From: Catonia carolina
Lineage: Eukaryota; Arthropoda; Insecta; Hemiptera; Achilidae
NCBI GenBank assembly: GCA_035578175.1
Contig: JAQMRL010000008.1
Coordinates: 6,362,883-6,426,882 of the forward strand
DNA: 64,000 nucleotides
Direction of reading: 5' to 3'
A program made the position numbers and the translations under genes. Shown piece after piece: positions 32,981 through 43,420 of this stretch; within the stretch, counting starts at the first letter, position 1; every line of letters begins with the position of its first letter. The notes beneath the pieces are model-generated. The model was not told the DNA's origin, ran no database searches, and saw only the letters and a program-made list of their open reading frames with translations.

Positions 32981-33110
32981 ATGCGCCAATTCATTCCGCG
33001 TTATTTGTCAAGAGGTTCCTAGCCAAGTACAGCATCTCAGTGTTAGAACATCCACCTTATTCACCAAATCTTGCACCATGTGACTTCTACCTGTTCCCTA
33101 AGGTGAAATA
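32980..33110 (+). pseudogene. mariner DD34D transposase fragment
   Basis: Same family as the relic at 1-528: it covers ATGCGCCAATTCATTCCGCG to CTGTTCCCTAAGGTGAAAT, encoding the stretch with SPxLAPCDFYLF. Truncated at both sides and fused to K copy 19. Confidence 0.85.
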
Positions 33111-33582
33111 TACAAATTGAATAAAATTGGTGATAGAAGGTATCTCTGTCACCCACCTTGAGATACAAAATTGAAATGTCAACATGATTTAAATAAATAA
33201 TTAAGCACAAAATGATCCACAACGCCCTCAATTTATTAAAAGTTAATTAACTGTTGAAATTGTAAAGTGGAAGCGGTTTATAAATAACCGATGCTTTTAA
33301 AATGAGCAAGACCGCCGAATAAATGCCTCTTATTGTGGCTGTCATTTATATAATATTATTATTATTATGAGCAGCACGCTTTATGAGGAGGGATCGAGGA
33401 GGAGAGGAAATGGTTAAAAGTAAACAAAACCGTCAGTCAACCTCAATTCATTGCATTTAATTATGCAAAGCGAGCGAGGGCAATCCATCCTACTGTCTGC
33501 ATTATAAACTAACCCCATCTACTAGTAATAGTACATACAGTACATGCATATCAGTACTACATGACTACGACAACTGGTCACC
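33111..33582. other. unassigned sequence
   Basis: Unique AT-rich DNA. No gene, no repeat match. A short ATTATTATTATT tract lies at about 33355. Confidence 0.45.
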
Positions 33583-33758
33583 TTGCCGGCCGCATTGGCG
33601 TAGTTGGTAACGTGCTCGCCTCTCATCATGCGGTCTTGGGTTCGAATCCCATTCAGGCACGGCATTTTTTCATACGTTACAAAAAATCATTTCATCATTC
33701 ACCGTCTGCATTAGCAGTAATTGCAGAACAGTCGGACGTTAAACAAAACAAAAAAAAA
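33583..33758 (+). mobile_element. SINE C, full-length copy
   Basis: TTGCCGGCCGCATTGGCG head, box B GGGTTCGAATCCC, tail CAGTCGGACGTTAAAC plus A-run. Its A-run abuts the pogo-like fragment. Confidence 0.9.
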
Positions 33759-33759
33759 T

Positions 33760-33832
33760 CCAGTAATCCAGCAATTTCAGTAATTCGGCACTCTCTCGGT
33801 CCTAAACAGGCCGGACTACTGAGATTCTACTG
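33760..33832. mobile_element. pogo-like right end, fragment of the 2284-3262 family
   Basis: CAGTAATCCAGCAATTTCAG, CTCTCGGTCC and GGCCGGACTACTGAGATTCT followed by ACTG-TA. The left end is missing. It shares the TA at 33833-33834 with the next element. Confidence 0.8.
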
Positions 33833-33834
33833 TA

Positions 33835-34634
33835 CAGTAAACCCTCGGTATCCGCGGTTTTAGCATCCGCAGGTTTCGGTTATTCCCGGACTTTGTCCGT
33901 AGGCCTAAAACTTTAAAATACTTATGTAATCTCACCTTGCGTACACCGTACTTGGTAAGCAGGTGGGGAAGTCATACAATTCCGAAAACATGTGCCACCC
34001 TACGTGTTTGAATAAATGTTTTGGTCTACGTATCATGTTGAGTCACGCACTATTATGGCGATGGCCCCCCACCCCATACGTACGCCCATGGAGGTTTTCC
34101 TCCATTGGTCAGTCTAACTTCTTCGTACATACGTACAGTTCTTTGTTTGTTTGGCGATCCTAAAACAAAGCCAAGCATTTCTTTACAAACCATCAATGAG
34201 AGCCTAAGCATGGCAACGTAGTTCGCTGATCACATTTTGGAGACGGATCCTGTCATGGAAAGGGCCCTTCAATTCAAAAGAGGACTCCAGGAGCTGATGA
34301 TACCATACGAAAAAGTCCAAAAGGAGAAGAAGAAGTTCACGTACGAAGAAGTAATCTCCACAAGGAGTTTGAAAAGAAAAAGAAGCAAACAGCCACAACG
34401 ATTTAAAAGCAACTTAAATTTTTATTACGTACAGTACTGTATTTATTAAATATTCATATATTATAATAATGGTAAAATGTTCCTAAAACTATTAAACACT
34501 TAAAACGATTACAGGACTTTTCCTTTAGAACTTAACCCCCATCTTATCGTTCATAAAAGGTATCATTATACGCGGTTTTAATAACCGCGGAAACCCTCCG
34601 GAACGTAACCCCCGCGGATACCGGGGGATTACTG
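33835..34634. mobile_element. Tigger-like DNA transposon (~800 bp) with decayed interior
   Basis: TIRs: left CAGTAAACCCTCGGTATCCG, right inverse CAGTAATCCCCCGGTATCCG; TA at 33833-33834 and 34635-34636. Pairing continues with GCGGTTTTA and TAAAACCGCG further inside. A short frame at 34237-34449 (ETDPVMERALQFKRGLQELM) may be a transposase C-terminal remnant of the pogo/Tigger group. That reading is weak. Confidence 0.8.
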
Positions 34635-34672
34635 TATAAGTAATCCCTCTTATACAGAGGGGGTGTATAAGA

Positions 34673-34784
34673 GCCAGCCCGTGGTGTAGTGGTCAGCGCA
34701 ACTAGCTACTATGCCGAGGTCCCGGGTTCGATTCCCGGTCAGGTCTGGCTTTTTTTTTTCACCTGTAAATCACCACATAGTATC
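34673..34784 (+). mobile_element. tRNA-derived SINE E-like copy
   Basis: Box A CCGTGGTGTAGTGGTCAGCG and box B GGGTTCGATTCCC, then T-run and a short AT-rich body. Related to SINE E at 16719. No 3' acceptor stem pairing is visible, so it is not called a tRNA gene. Confidence 0.75.
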
Positions 34785-34796
34785 ATTGCCTACGCA

Positions 34797-34964
34797 TTGC
34801 CGGCCGCATTGGCGCAGTTGGTAACGTGCTCGCCTCTCATCATGCGGTCTTGGGTTCGAATCCCATTCAGGCACGGCATCTTTTCATACGTTACAAAAAA
34901 ATCATTTCATCCTTCACCGTCTGCATTAGCAGTAATTGCAGAACAGTCGGACGTTAAAAAAAAA
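34797..34964 (+). mobile_element. SINE C, best-preserved copy (168 bp)
   Basis: Bounded by a perfect 12-bp target duplication ATTGCCTACGCA (34785-34796 and 34965-34976), which fixes its ends: TTGCCGGCCGCATTGG to GGACGTTAAA plus A-run. A and B boxes intact. Confidence 0.95.
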
Positions 34965-35041
34965 ATTGCCTACGCACAAGCCCAAGGCTTATGTAGGCAT
35001 CATCACTCAATTAAAAAAAAATAAAAGTAAATTATAGATCT

Positions 35042-35368
35042 ACCCACCGGGTTGGTCTAGAGGTAAAGTCTTCGCCAAAATCAGCTGTTTAACAGCTTAT
35101 TTTCAATTACGAAGGTTCCTGGTTCAAATCCTAGTAAAGGTAGTTACTTTTATACGGATTTGAATACTAGACAGTGGTTACCGGTGTACTTTGATGGTTG
35201 GGGTTCAATTAACCATACTCTCTCAGGAATGGTCGGCCTGGGTCTGTACAAGACTCCACCTCATTAAAACGTCATACACATCAACCTCATCTCATTGGGT
35301 CATCGGGTTGTTTATTGTTCCCAATTGAACAGATTGCAACGTACACAAATTAGGAATTAAAAAAAAAC
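35042..35368 (+). mobile_element. SINE D, best-bounded copy (327 bp)
   Basis: A perfect 16-bp target duplication AGTAAATTATAGATCT (35026-35041 and 35369-35384) fixes the ends: ACCCACCGGGTTGG to GGAATTAAAAAAAAAC. The palindrome between the A and B boxes is slightly eroded (AACAGCTTATTTTCAATTAC). Confidence 0.95.
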
Positions 35369-35384
35369 AGTAAATTATAGATCT

Positions 35385-35649
35385 GCTTTCAATGACAGGT
35401 AAACAGTGGGCGTGGTAGCTTAGTAGACAGTTCAATCAAGTAGCACCCGTTTCCTATACCATTTATAACCAACCGCATACTGTACAAACAGGAAATGTGC
35501 TTAAAACTCCATCTATTACAATTTTCCAATTTCAAACTACAATGCGCTTAGTCATCCCTTAACCATTCACTAACACAGTAACAAAATTATTTTATGCTTT
35601 TCAACGCTTATTGGTACTGGAGTAGGAATAAACTGCGATCTTCCAAAAC
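35385..35649. other. unassigned sequence
   Basis: No gene or repeat recognised. Confidence 0.4.
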
Positions 35650-36570
35650 AAAAATTCTCGTGTAAAACACTCACACAATTTTTTCTTGCCAATTCAAATA
35701 ATTAAATATATAAACTAATATTCGAAATAAACAAAAAACTAACCTCAATAAACATAACCTAATTTTAATCATATATGAAAAACGCAAAATGAAAATCAAC
35801 CTCAGTTTGGCTTAAAAATACGGAAAATCACTCTTTCACGCTAAACTAGGCACTGTACAAAAAAATGCTATAAATAAAAGTTGTAGATCTCTTAATTTCC
35901 TATAAATTTTATTATAAACACTTTTATCGTAAAATGCATACTAAGATCGAAATCTTAAATAAATAGATTTTTCACACGTTTTCGTGAGAACAAAATAGAA
36001 AATTGCTAATTACCGCTAAATTAATCGTTATACAAAAAAATTATATTAATTAAAGTTGTAGAATTTTAAATTCTCTACTACTTTTATTATATAAATTTCT
36101 GCGCTAAAATGCATTTATTATTAAAGCCGCGATCTTGAAAAAACAATGTTTTTACGTGAAAACAGCCTCACCAAGAATTTCAGCAATTATGGCGCCTACC
36201 CTTTCATGTAGAGCATAAAAAATTTAGTAAATGAGGTGTAACTTAAAAAAAGCGTAGGACCAGTTTTTGAGAAAATCGCAAAAAAGTGAAAAATTATACG
36301 AATAATATATACTTCAGGTTGACCGATTTTGATGAAAATGTTCTTGTCGGGTCCGGTAGTGGTATGTAACTTAAGTTTCAAGTTCGTAAGATATTGCGTT
36401 CTTGAGATATTCTCTTCACACACGCACGCACACACAAACACAGACCAATCGCTAAAAACACGTTTTTCTGAAAACGTGTAGATCCGGTGAAAACTCAAAT
36501 TCGAAAAATCGACATGAAAACAATACTTTCCTTCCTATATTATATTCATGTAGGCTAAAGAAAGTAAAAA
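35650..36570 (-). mobile_element. element K copy 20, full length, tandem with copy 21
   Basis: Subfamily with the variant end AAAAATTCTCGTGTAAAACAC. It finishes GGCTAAAGAAAGTAAAAATC, running directly into copy 21. (CA)-rich tract at 36417-36441. Confidence 0.88.
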
Positions 36571-37390
36571 TCTCGTGTAAAACACTCACACTATTTTTTC
36601 TTGCCAATTCAAATAATTAACAATATAACCTTATATTAGAAATAAACAAAAAAACTAACCTCAATAAACATAGCCTAATCTAATTTTAATCATGAGTGAA
36701 TGACGCAAAATGAAAATCAACAACAGTTTGGCTTAAAAATACGGAAAATCACTCTTTCACGCTAAACTAGGCTCTGGAGAGAAAAATGTTTTAAATAAAA
36801 GTTGTAGATATTTTAATTTCCTATAAATTTAATTATATACACTATTTTCGTAAAATGCATACGAAGGCCAAAATCTTAATAAAATCGATTTTTCACACGC
36901 TTACGTGAGAAAAAAACAGGAAATCGCTAATTACCGTTAAACTAAGCGTAATACAAAAAAATATTCTAAATAAAAGTTGTACGATTTTAAATTTTCTAAA
37001 ACTTTTATTACATACATTTTTGCGCTCAAATGGAGATTAAAGCCGTAATCTTAAAAAAACGTTTTTTAAGTGAAAACAGCCTTCCCAAGAAATTCAGCAG
37101 ACATGACGCCTGCCTTTTCGTGTAGAGCATGAAAAATTTAGTAAACCAGGCGATTTTTAAAAAAATCATACAACCAGTTTTGATGAAAATGTTCGTGTCG
37201 GGGGTCCGGTAGTGGTATGTAACTTACGTTTCAAGTTTATACGATGTTCCGTTCTTGAGATGCTCTGTTCACACACGCACGCACAAACAGACCAATCGCT
37301 TAAAACATGTTTTTTGGGTTCAGGGGGTCTGAAAACGTGTAGATCCGGTGAAAACTCGATTTCGAAAAATTGACATAAAAACAGGAAGAA
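36566..37390 (-). mobile_element. element K copy 21, abutting copy 20
   Basis: Begins at the shared A-run, AAAAATCTCGTGTAAAACAC, the same variant end as copy 20. Its far end is truncated at AAATTGACATAAAAACAGG. Head-to-tail tandem with no spacer. Confidence 0.88.
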
Positions 37391-37531
37391 TTGTTGACTT
37401 TCTCTTGCCTATGTAAATATATATGAAGAAAAGTATTGTTTTACGTAAATTTTTAGAAATCAAATTTTCACGGGATATACTTACACGTTTTCAGATACCC
37501 CTGAACAAAAAAAACATGTTTATAGCGATAG

Positions 37532-37578
<47 letters not shown>

Positions 37579-37722
37579 CGCGCGCACGCGTGTGTCTAAA
37601 ACCATGTTTTTGGGGTTCAGAGGGTCTGAAAACTTGTAGATCCGGTGAAAACTCAATTTCGAAAAATCGACATGAAAACAATACTTTCCTTCCTATATAT
37701 TCATATAGGCACGAAAAGTAAA
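37389..37722. mobile_element. head-to-head K 5' ends: 330-bp inverted-repeat derivative
   Basis: The plus-strand K 5' end (GACTTTCTCTTGCC, 37393) runs to a (GT)n/(CG)n centre at 37535-37596, then the inverse 5' end returns to GGCACGAAAAGTAAAAA. Both 5' blocks are present and all 3' sequence is absent. Confidence 0.9.
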
Positions 37723-37849
37723 AAAATTGATTAGGTCCCACACATGTTCGCATGCGAAGTCGCGCAGGCCATGCTAGTTAATTACATTTCTTGTGTAGTG
37801 GTTGTGGACATTTATATTCTGTAAATGTGCATGAAAACAAAAGATCCTA

Positions 37850-38598
37850 CAGTTGAACCGTTCTTAGTTTGCTCCTACTGTCAACAAACGAAAGCCACCT
37901 ACTACAGGCACGCAAAAGTCTGCGACTTTACGGATGTCGTACTCCTATTAAGTTAACTATTTTTTAAATTATTAAGTACTTAAAGTACTAAAAACATCAG
38001 TCATGATTTTATGATGCAGGCCTAACAATTTCATTTAGAAAAATACTTTTAAAAGTATTTTGTTGTTACTTTTTAATCAGCGTGTACACATTTTGAAATA
38101 ATGCGCATGCTCAGTGACGTCATTATTTGTTTACATTAGGAGCAAACTCTAACAAAAGAAACGACCAACCGACTAGAAGCCTTCGAACTCTGGCTCTACA
38201 GAAGGATTATGAAAATACCATGGACCCATATAGTGACCAACGTTGAAGTTCTGCAAAGAATGAAGAAAACCACAGAACTTGTTAATATTGTGAAAGCAAG
38301 GAAGCTGCAATATTTGGGTCATATCATGAGGAATTCGCAACGTTATGAACTGTTACAACGCATCCTGCAGGGAAAGATAGATAGATAGCATGAGGAAGCC
38401 CAATAGGGGAAGAATATCCTGGCTTGGGAATATGCTTGCGATGCGAACCTGGCTTGGTAGGAGCAGCTCCATGCAATTGTTCCGGTTGGCAGCGGACACT
38501 AAGTCAAAATAGCCATGATGGTCGCCCACATCCGTAGCGGATAGGCACTCAAAGAAGAAGAAGGAGCAAACTAAGAGAGGCTGGACGGTACATTTAAT
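37850..38598. mobile_element. element P copy 2, TIR element with LINE insertion
   Basis: Ends CAGTTGAACCGTTCTTAGTT and, inverted from the right, CGTCCAGCCTCTCTTAGTTT; both continue with TGCTCCTA. Contains the TGACGTCA and GCGCATGC motifs near 38102-38122. The LINE at 38149-38561 is inserted in the right terminal repeat. Copies 1 and 3 are at 59724-60282 and 23604-23792. The superfamily is unresolved. Confidence 0.75.
38149..38561 (+). pseudogene. RTE-like LINE, 5'-truncated with (AAG)n tail
   Basis: Perfect 11-bp target duplication AGGAGCAAACT (38138-38148 and 38562-38572). Translation: TNRLEAFELWLYRRIMKIPW, TNVEVLQRM, ARKLQYLGHIMRNSQRYELL, then stops. Tail AAAGAAGAAGA. Same group as 24357-24811. 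Confidence 0.9.
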
Positions 38599-38929
38599 CT
38601 CGAGTAAACACTTGGCGTGATCGCCTAGTACATATGAGCAAACTTCGGAGAGTATAAAATGTGCAGAGCACTCTACTAGATTGATTTTAAATTTGAAACG
38701 GCTAATGTAATGCAGAAGCAATTGGCGCAACCAAATCCATTTCAGTGTTACTGGTGGAAGAAACAGTCTTAAAGAATTAACTACATAACGTTACAACAGT
38801 CAAGCAGTCGTTCTGTGTGATGGGGTAGAAATACGAAAAACTAAATTCACGTTTACATCTGACACATATATCACTCTCTAACTCGGTGGTGCGCAACGAT
38901 TTTTATTTTTTCGTGGCACCCTTACCAAT
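38599..38929. other. unassigned sequence
   Basis: No gene or repeat recognised. The 125-codon minus-strand frame across this region overlaps the LINE and element P and is a shadow. Confidence 0.4.
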
Positions 38930-38968
38930 TTTTACTTTTTCTTGCCTGTATGAATATATATATATATA
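38930..38968 (+). mobile_element. element K 5'-terminal fragment
   Basis: TTTTTACTTTTTCTTGCC and TGAATATATAT running into a TA repeat, then SINE D. Confidence 0.7.
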
Positions 38969-39282
38969 TATACATTTTAATTCCTAATATGTGTACGTTG
39001 CAATCTGTTCAATTCAAAACAATAAGCAACCCCATGACCCAATGAGATGAGGATGATATGTATGACGTGTAAATGAGGTGTGGTCTTGTACAGACTCAGG
39101 TCGACCATTCCTGAGAGAGTATGGATAATTGAAACCTAACCATCAAAGTACACCGGTAACCATTGTCTAGCATTCAAATCCGTATAAAAGTAATTACCTT
39201 TACTAGGATTTGAACCAGGAACCTTCGTCTCCGAAAATCAGCTGTTAAACAGCTGATTTTGGCGACGACTTTACCTCTATAC

Positions 39283-39942
39283 CAGTGTTTCCCAAACTTT
39301 TTTTTCTCGCAGCACACTACAAAAAAAACGGCCAATAGCCGCGGCACATCTATTACTTTATGCCATTGATAAACTTAAGTACTTGATATAAACGTACTTA
39401 TATCATACTTATACATACTTATACTGCCCATAACAGACAGGTGGAGTGTCAATTTTTTTACACTCAATCTGTTAGTTGCAGGGCTAAAATAAATAGTTCT
39501 GTTTCTTAACACATGGTCAGCCAATTAAATGACTGAATCATTTAAGAACAGAAGAGGTAGAGGTGTAAAATACACTAATCAGAGTTATCTCCTCTGAAAG
39601 TAATGAATTTCATTGTACAGCCAGACCCTGTGGTGAATGAAGTGAAGGTGTCATTTGCAGAGTGGAAAATATGTGCTTTTCAGAGGGCCCGGCATGCTGA
39701 TAAGCGTACTTTTCCACTCAGTGAGGAAGGCAATGGTAAACCACCTCACTCCTCGTTTTACTTAGTAAAACCTCTACAGGTTCAAACCAGCCTTTCGGCT
39801 GATGACCTAAACAACAACAACATACTTATAGTCATCGGCTAGGCATTATTTTGTTGGACCGTTTAAATTTAATTCAATTTATTTTCCTTGAGTTCCGCGG
39901 CTCACTTGGCCGGCCTCGCGGCACACAGTTTGGGAACCTCTG
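39283..39942. mobile_element. hAT-like element carrying a SINE A
   Basis: TIRs CAGTGTTTCCCAAACTTTTT and, inverted, CAGAGGTTCCCAAACTGTGT. 8-bp flanks CTCTATAC (39275-39282) and CTCTGGAC (39943-39950) match at six of eight positions, consistent with an aged hAT target duplication. Without the SINE it is about 260 bp and non-coding. Confidence 0.85.
39424..39820 (+). mobile_element. SINE A, full-length copy nested in the hAT-like element
   Basis: CTGCCCATAACAGACAGG to CTAAACAACAACAA. Perfect 10-bp target duplication CATACTTATA at 39414-39423 and 39821-39830. Confidence 0.93.
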
Positions 39943-39957
39943 CTCTGGACCGATCCG

Positions 39958-39990
39958 GTGGGTCATATGAATAATATTCATATGACCCAC
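39958..39990. repeat. 33-bp perfect palindrome at the SINE D / K junction
   Basis: GTGGGTCATATGAATA, one central base, then TATTCATATGACCCAC. It joins the first bases of SINE D to the start of an inverted K pair, so it looks like a fold-back repair scar. Confidence 0.9.
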
Positions 39991-40441
39991 TATATATTAT
40001 ATAGGAAGGAAAGTATTGTTTTCATGTCGATTTTAAGAAATCGAGTTTTCACCGGATCTACACGTTTTCAGACCCTCTGAACCCAAAAAAACATGAAAAT
40101 TTAGTAAATGAGGCGATTTTTAATAACGGTCGTGCAAGCCGTTTTTGAGAAAATCGCGAAAAAGTGAAAAATGACACGAATAAACTACTACTTCCGGTTG
40201 ACCGATTTTGATAAACATTTTCGTGACGGGTCCTCTAGTGGTATCTAACTTAAGTTACAAGTTTCAACTTCACACAATAATCCGTTCTTAAGAGATTTTT
40301 TTCACACACGTTCACAAACCAATCGCTAAAAACATGGTTTTTGGGTTCAGGGGGTGTGAAAACGTGTAGATCCGGTGAAAACTCGATATGAAAACAATAC
40401 TTTCCTTCCTATATATTCATATAGGCAAGAGAAAGTAAAAA
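39991..40441. mobile_element. second inverted K derivative (short plus arm, longer minus arm)
   Basis: Plus-strand K 5' sequence (ATATAGGAAGGAAAGTATTG) to CCCAAAAAAACATG at about 40095. K sequence then continues in minus orientation, from AAAATTTAGTAAATGAGGCG to GGCAAGAGAAAGTAAAAATT. The two arms point away from each other's 3' parts. Confidence 0.85.
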
Positions 40442-40651
40442 TTTAAAACGTAGGTTTAGGACGTCCCTTTCGATTTGGTCGGTCCGTATATCGAGTATTA
40501 ATAATCGATACAAAAAACGTTTCCTGAAAAAGTCGATCGAACGACGTTTTGTGAAATGGCTTAAAGCCGCAATCTTAAAAATCCCTTTTCTTACCTCATT
40601 TTTATAATAAAACAGAAAATGATTATTATCGTTAAACTTAGTGTTGTATAA
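40442..40651 (-). mobile_element. diverged K-like segment, left half of a split relic
   Basis: AAAGCCGCAATCTTAAAAAT and AAAACAGAAAATGATTATTA match the K internal unit loosely. Its last ~70 bases recur at 41601-41670 on the other side of copy 25. The first 120 bases are unassigned. Confidence 0.55.
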
Positions 40652-41600
40652 AAAAAATCTGGTGTGAAACACACAACTTTCTCTTGCCAATTCAAATAAT
40701 GACCAATATAACCAAACATTAGTAATAACACATTAGAAATAAACAATAAACATAACCTTATTTTAATCATGAGTGAAAGAGGCAAAATGAAAATCGACCT
40801 CAGTTTGGCTTAAAAATACGGAAAATCACTCTTTCACGCTAAACTAGGCTCTGTAGAAAAAAATGTTTGAATTAAAAGTTGTAGATCTTTTAATTTCCTA
40901 TAAATTTGATTATATACACTTTTGTCGTAGAGTGCCGAAATCTTAAAGAAATCGATTTTTTTACACGTTTTTGTGAGAAAAAAAAAACAATATCGCTGAT
41001 TATCGCTAAACTAAGCGTTATACAAAAAAATGTTGGAAATAAAAGTTGTAGAATTTTTAATTTTCTATATTTTTTAATAAATAAATTTTTGCGCTATAAT
41101 ACATCTTAAAAACACTTTTTTACGTAAAAACAGCCTCACCATGAATTTCAGCAAACATGGCGTCTACCTTATCTTGTAGAGCATAAAACGTTTAGTAAAT
41201 GAGGCGATTTTTAAAAAATCGTAGGACCAGTTTTGGAGAAAATCGCAAAAAAGTGAAAAATTATACGAATAAACTACTACTTCCGGTTGACCGATTTTAA
41301 TGAAAATGTTCGTGTCGGGTCCGGTAGTGGTATGTAACTTAAGTTTAAAGTTTTAAGTTCGTACGATATTCCGTTCTTGAGATATTCTGTTCACACACAC
41401 ACACGCGCGCGCGCGCGCGCACACACACACACACACGCACGCACGCACGCGCGCGCACACACACAAATCGCTAAAAACATGTTTTTTGGGTTCAGGGGGT
41501 CTGAAAACGTATAGATCCGGTGAAAACTCGATTTCGAAAAATCGACATGAAAACAATACTTTCCTTCCTATATATTCATATAGGCAAGAGAAAGTAAAAA
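40652..41600 (-). mobile_element. element K copy 25, full length, inside an older K relic
   Basis: AAAAAAATCTGGTGTGAAAC to GGCAAGAGAAAGTAAAAA. Mixed CA/CG tract at 41395-41465. Flanked by a ~70-bp direct repeat of K-like sequence. Confidence 0.9.
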
Positions 41601-42210
41601 AACCCCTTTTTTAACACATTTTAATAATAAAACAGAAAATTACTAGGTAATTATTGTTAAACTTAGTGTTGTAAAAAAATGTCTGAAATAAAAGTTGTAG
41701 GTTTTTAAAAATGTTTTACAAATTTGATTGTGTATTAAATCAAATGAAAAACACAGAAAAAAATGAAATATATTCAAAACATAAAAAATAAGAATAAATA
41801 ATAATGAAAAAATATCATATTGTACTGTAAGTGTATTATTACTTATCCCTAAAATTCATATTAAGGCCGCAATTTTTAAAAAAAACATTTTCCCTCGAGA
41901 GCAGAGCTCCCCCAAGCCGTTTTTGAGAAAATCGCAAAAACGTGAAAAATTACACGAATTAACTACTACTTTCGGTTGACCGATTTTAATGAATAAGTTC
42001 GAGTAGGGTTCTCTAAATGGTAACTAATTTAAGTTTCAAGTTTCAACTTCGTACGATGCTCCGAATTGATTTTGTTCACATACAGACCAATCGCTAAAAT
42101 CACTTTGTTTTGTCCGAAAACGTGTAGCCTACATCCAGTGAAAACTCGATTTCTAACAATCGACATGAAAACAATACTTTCCATCACTAATATTTATGCA
42201 GGGCAAGAAA
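41601..42210 (-). mobile_element. old diverged K relic
   Basis: Continues the relic interrupted by copy 25: GTTTTTGAGAAAATCGCAAA, CTACTACTTTCGGTTGACCG, ACAGACCAATCGCTAAAA and GGGCAAGAAATACAG are degraded K blocks. No microsatellite remains. Confidence 0.8.
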
Positions 42211-42297
42211 TACAGTAAGGAAATTGTGACGATCGGTTGAAATCCGTTTTTCACGGTGAAACACATTTCGCTCATGAGAGAGACGCGACAAAAATTT

Positions 42298-42954
42298 AAA
42301 AAAATCTGGTGTGAAAACACTCACACAACTTTCTCTTGCCAATGCAAATAATTAAAAATATAACCTAACATTAGTAATAAAACATTAGAAATAAACAAAA
42401 AACTAACCTCAAAAACATAACCTTATTTTAATCATGAGTGAAAGACGCAAAATGAAAATCGACATCAGTTCGGCTTAAAAATACAGAAAATCACTCTTTC
42501 ACACTAAAATGTATATTAAAGCCGTATGCTTAAAAAGTATTTTTTACGTGAAAACAGCCTCACCAAGAATTTCAGCAAACATGACGTCTACCCTATCTTG
42601 TAGAGAATAAAAAATTAAGTAAACCAGGCGATTTTTAAAAAAATCGTAGGACCAGTTTTTGAGAAAATCGCAAAAAACTGAAAAATTATACGAATAAACT
42701 ACTACTTCCGGTTGACCGATTTTGATGAAAATATTCGTGTCGGGTCCGGTAGTGGTATGTAACTTAAGTTTCAAGTTCGTACGATGTTCCGTTCTTGAGA
42801 TATTTTGACACACACACACACACACACACACAGACCAATCGCTAAAAACATGTTTTTTGGGTTCAGGGGGTCTGAAAACGTGTAGATCCGGTGAAAACTC
42901 GATTTCTTAAAATCGACATGAAAACAATACTTTCCTTCCTGTATATTCATATAG
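42298..42954 (-). mobile_element. element K copy 26, internally deleted and end-truncated
   Basis: Starts AAAATCTGGTGTGAAAACAC, skips from CTTTCACACTAAAATG to the first tandem unit, has (CA)n at 42811-42831 and stops at ATATTCATATAG without the GGCAAGAGAAAGT end. A 26-bp direct repeat GCTCATGA(G/T)AGAGACGCGAC flanks it (42270-42295, 42954-42979). Confidence 0.88.
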
Positions 42955-42979
42955 CTCATGATAGAGACGCGACAAAAAT

Positions 42980-43411
42980 AAAATAATTGCATACATGTAA
43001 TTCAATTTGTCTAAAGTTTTATTCAGTAGTTACAATAACTAACTTACAGTTTATTATTTACAACAGACTAATGCATAACGCGTGTGTTAATCGCTTGAGT
43101 AACAGCGTTAATAAAACGATAACACAATTATCAAACTTTTTAAAATAACGAACAGGCTACGCATAAACAGTATTTAATTGCGTTCGTAATTTTATAAGTC
43201 AAGCCTACAATATTAATATTGTAATAAATTGTATCCCCTTAATCACCACATTATTTTATATGATTAAGTAATAAAAATATTAGTTATCCGTGACATTCAT
43301 AAACTTTTATTAATTTAAGTTGCTTATATTTTAACATATAATACAAAATATATAAATTTCAAACAAAAATCTAAAATTTAACACTACATTACCGAAAACA
43401 TTAAAATCGTT
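42980..43411. other. AT-rich unassigned sequence
   Basis: No gene or repeat recognised. Confidence 0.45.
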
Positions 43412-43420
43412 AATCAAGAA

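Larger units (their letters stand above)
30004..33000 (+). repeat. higher-order tandem array: (H - short K - H - K) twice, period about 1.72 kb
   Basis: Segment H (TCGATTxxxCAAATCTTTACTCCCTCG...AGAATTGGCCCATTCTCC...TTTAACGACCTACC) occurs at about 30026-30196, 30551-30766, 31721-31919 and 32275-32493. A truncated K (3' portion) follows the first and third copies and a full K 5' end follows the second and fourth. Units 1 (to ~31720) and 2 share the same junction CTCGAGAACTTTTTTACTCA. Confidence 0.9.
38969..39966 (-). mobile_element. SINE D, inverted copy split by a hAT-like element
   Basis: Tail at the left (ATTTTAATTCCTAATATGTG), head at the right. Box-A region CTTTACCTCTA is cut at 39282 and resumes at 39951 (CGATCCGGTGGGT). 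The insertion at 39283-39942 explains the gap. Confidence 0.88.

Noticed and set aside
34689..35024. 111-codon plus-strand frame
   Set aside because: Runs across two adjacent tRNA-derived SINEs; the apparent motif VPGSIPGQV comes from the box B region.
38353..38730. 125-codon minus-strand frame
   Set aside because: Crosses LINE, target duplication and element P; no domain, so a shadow.
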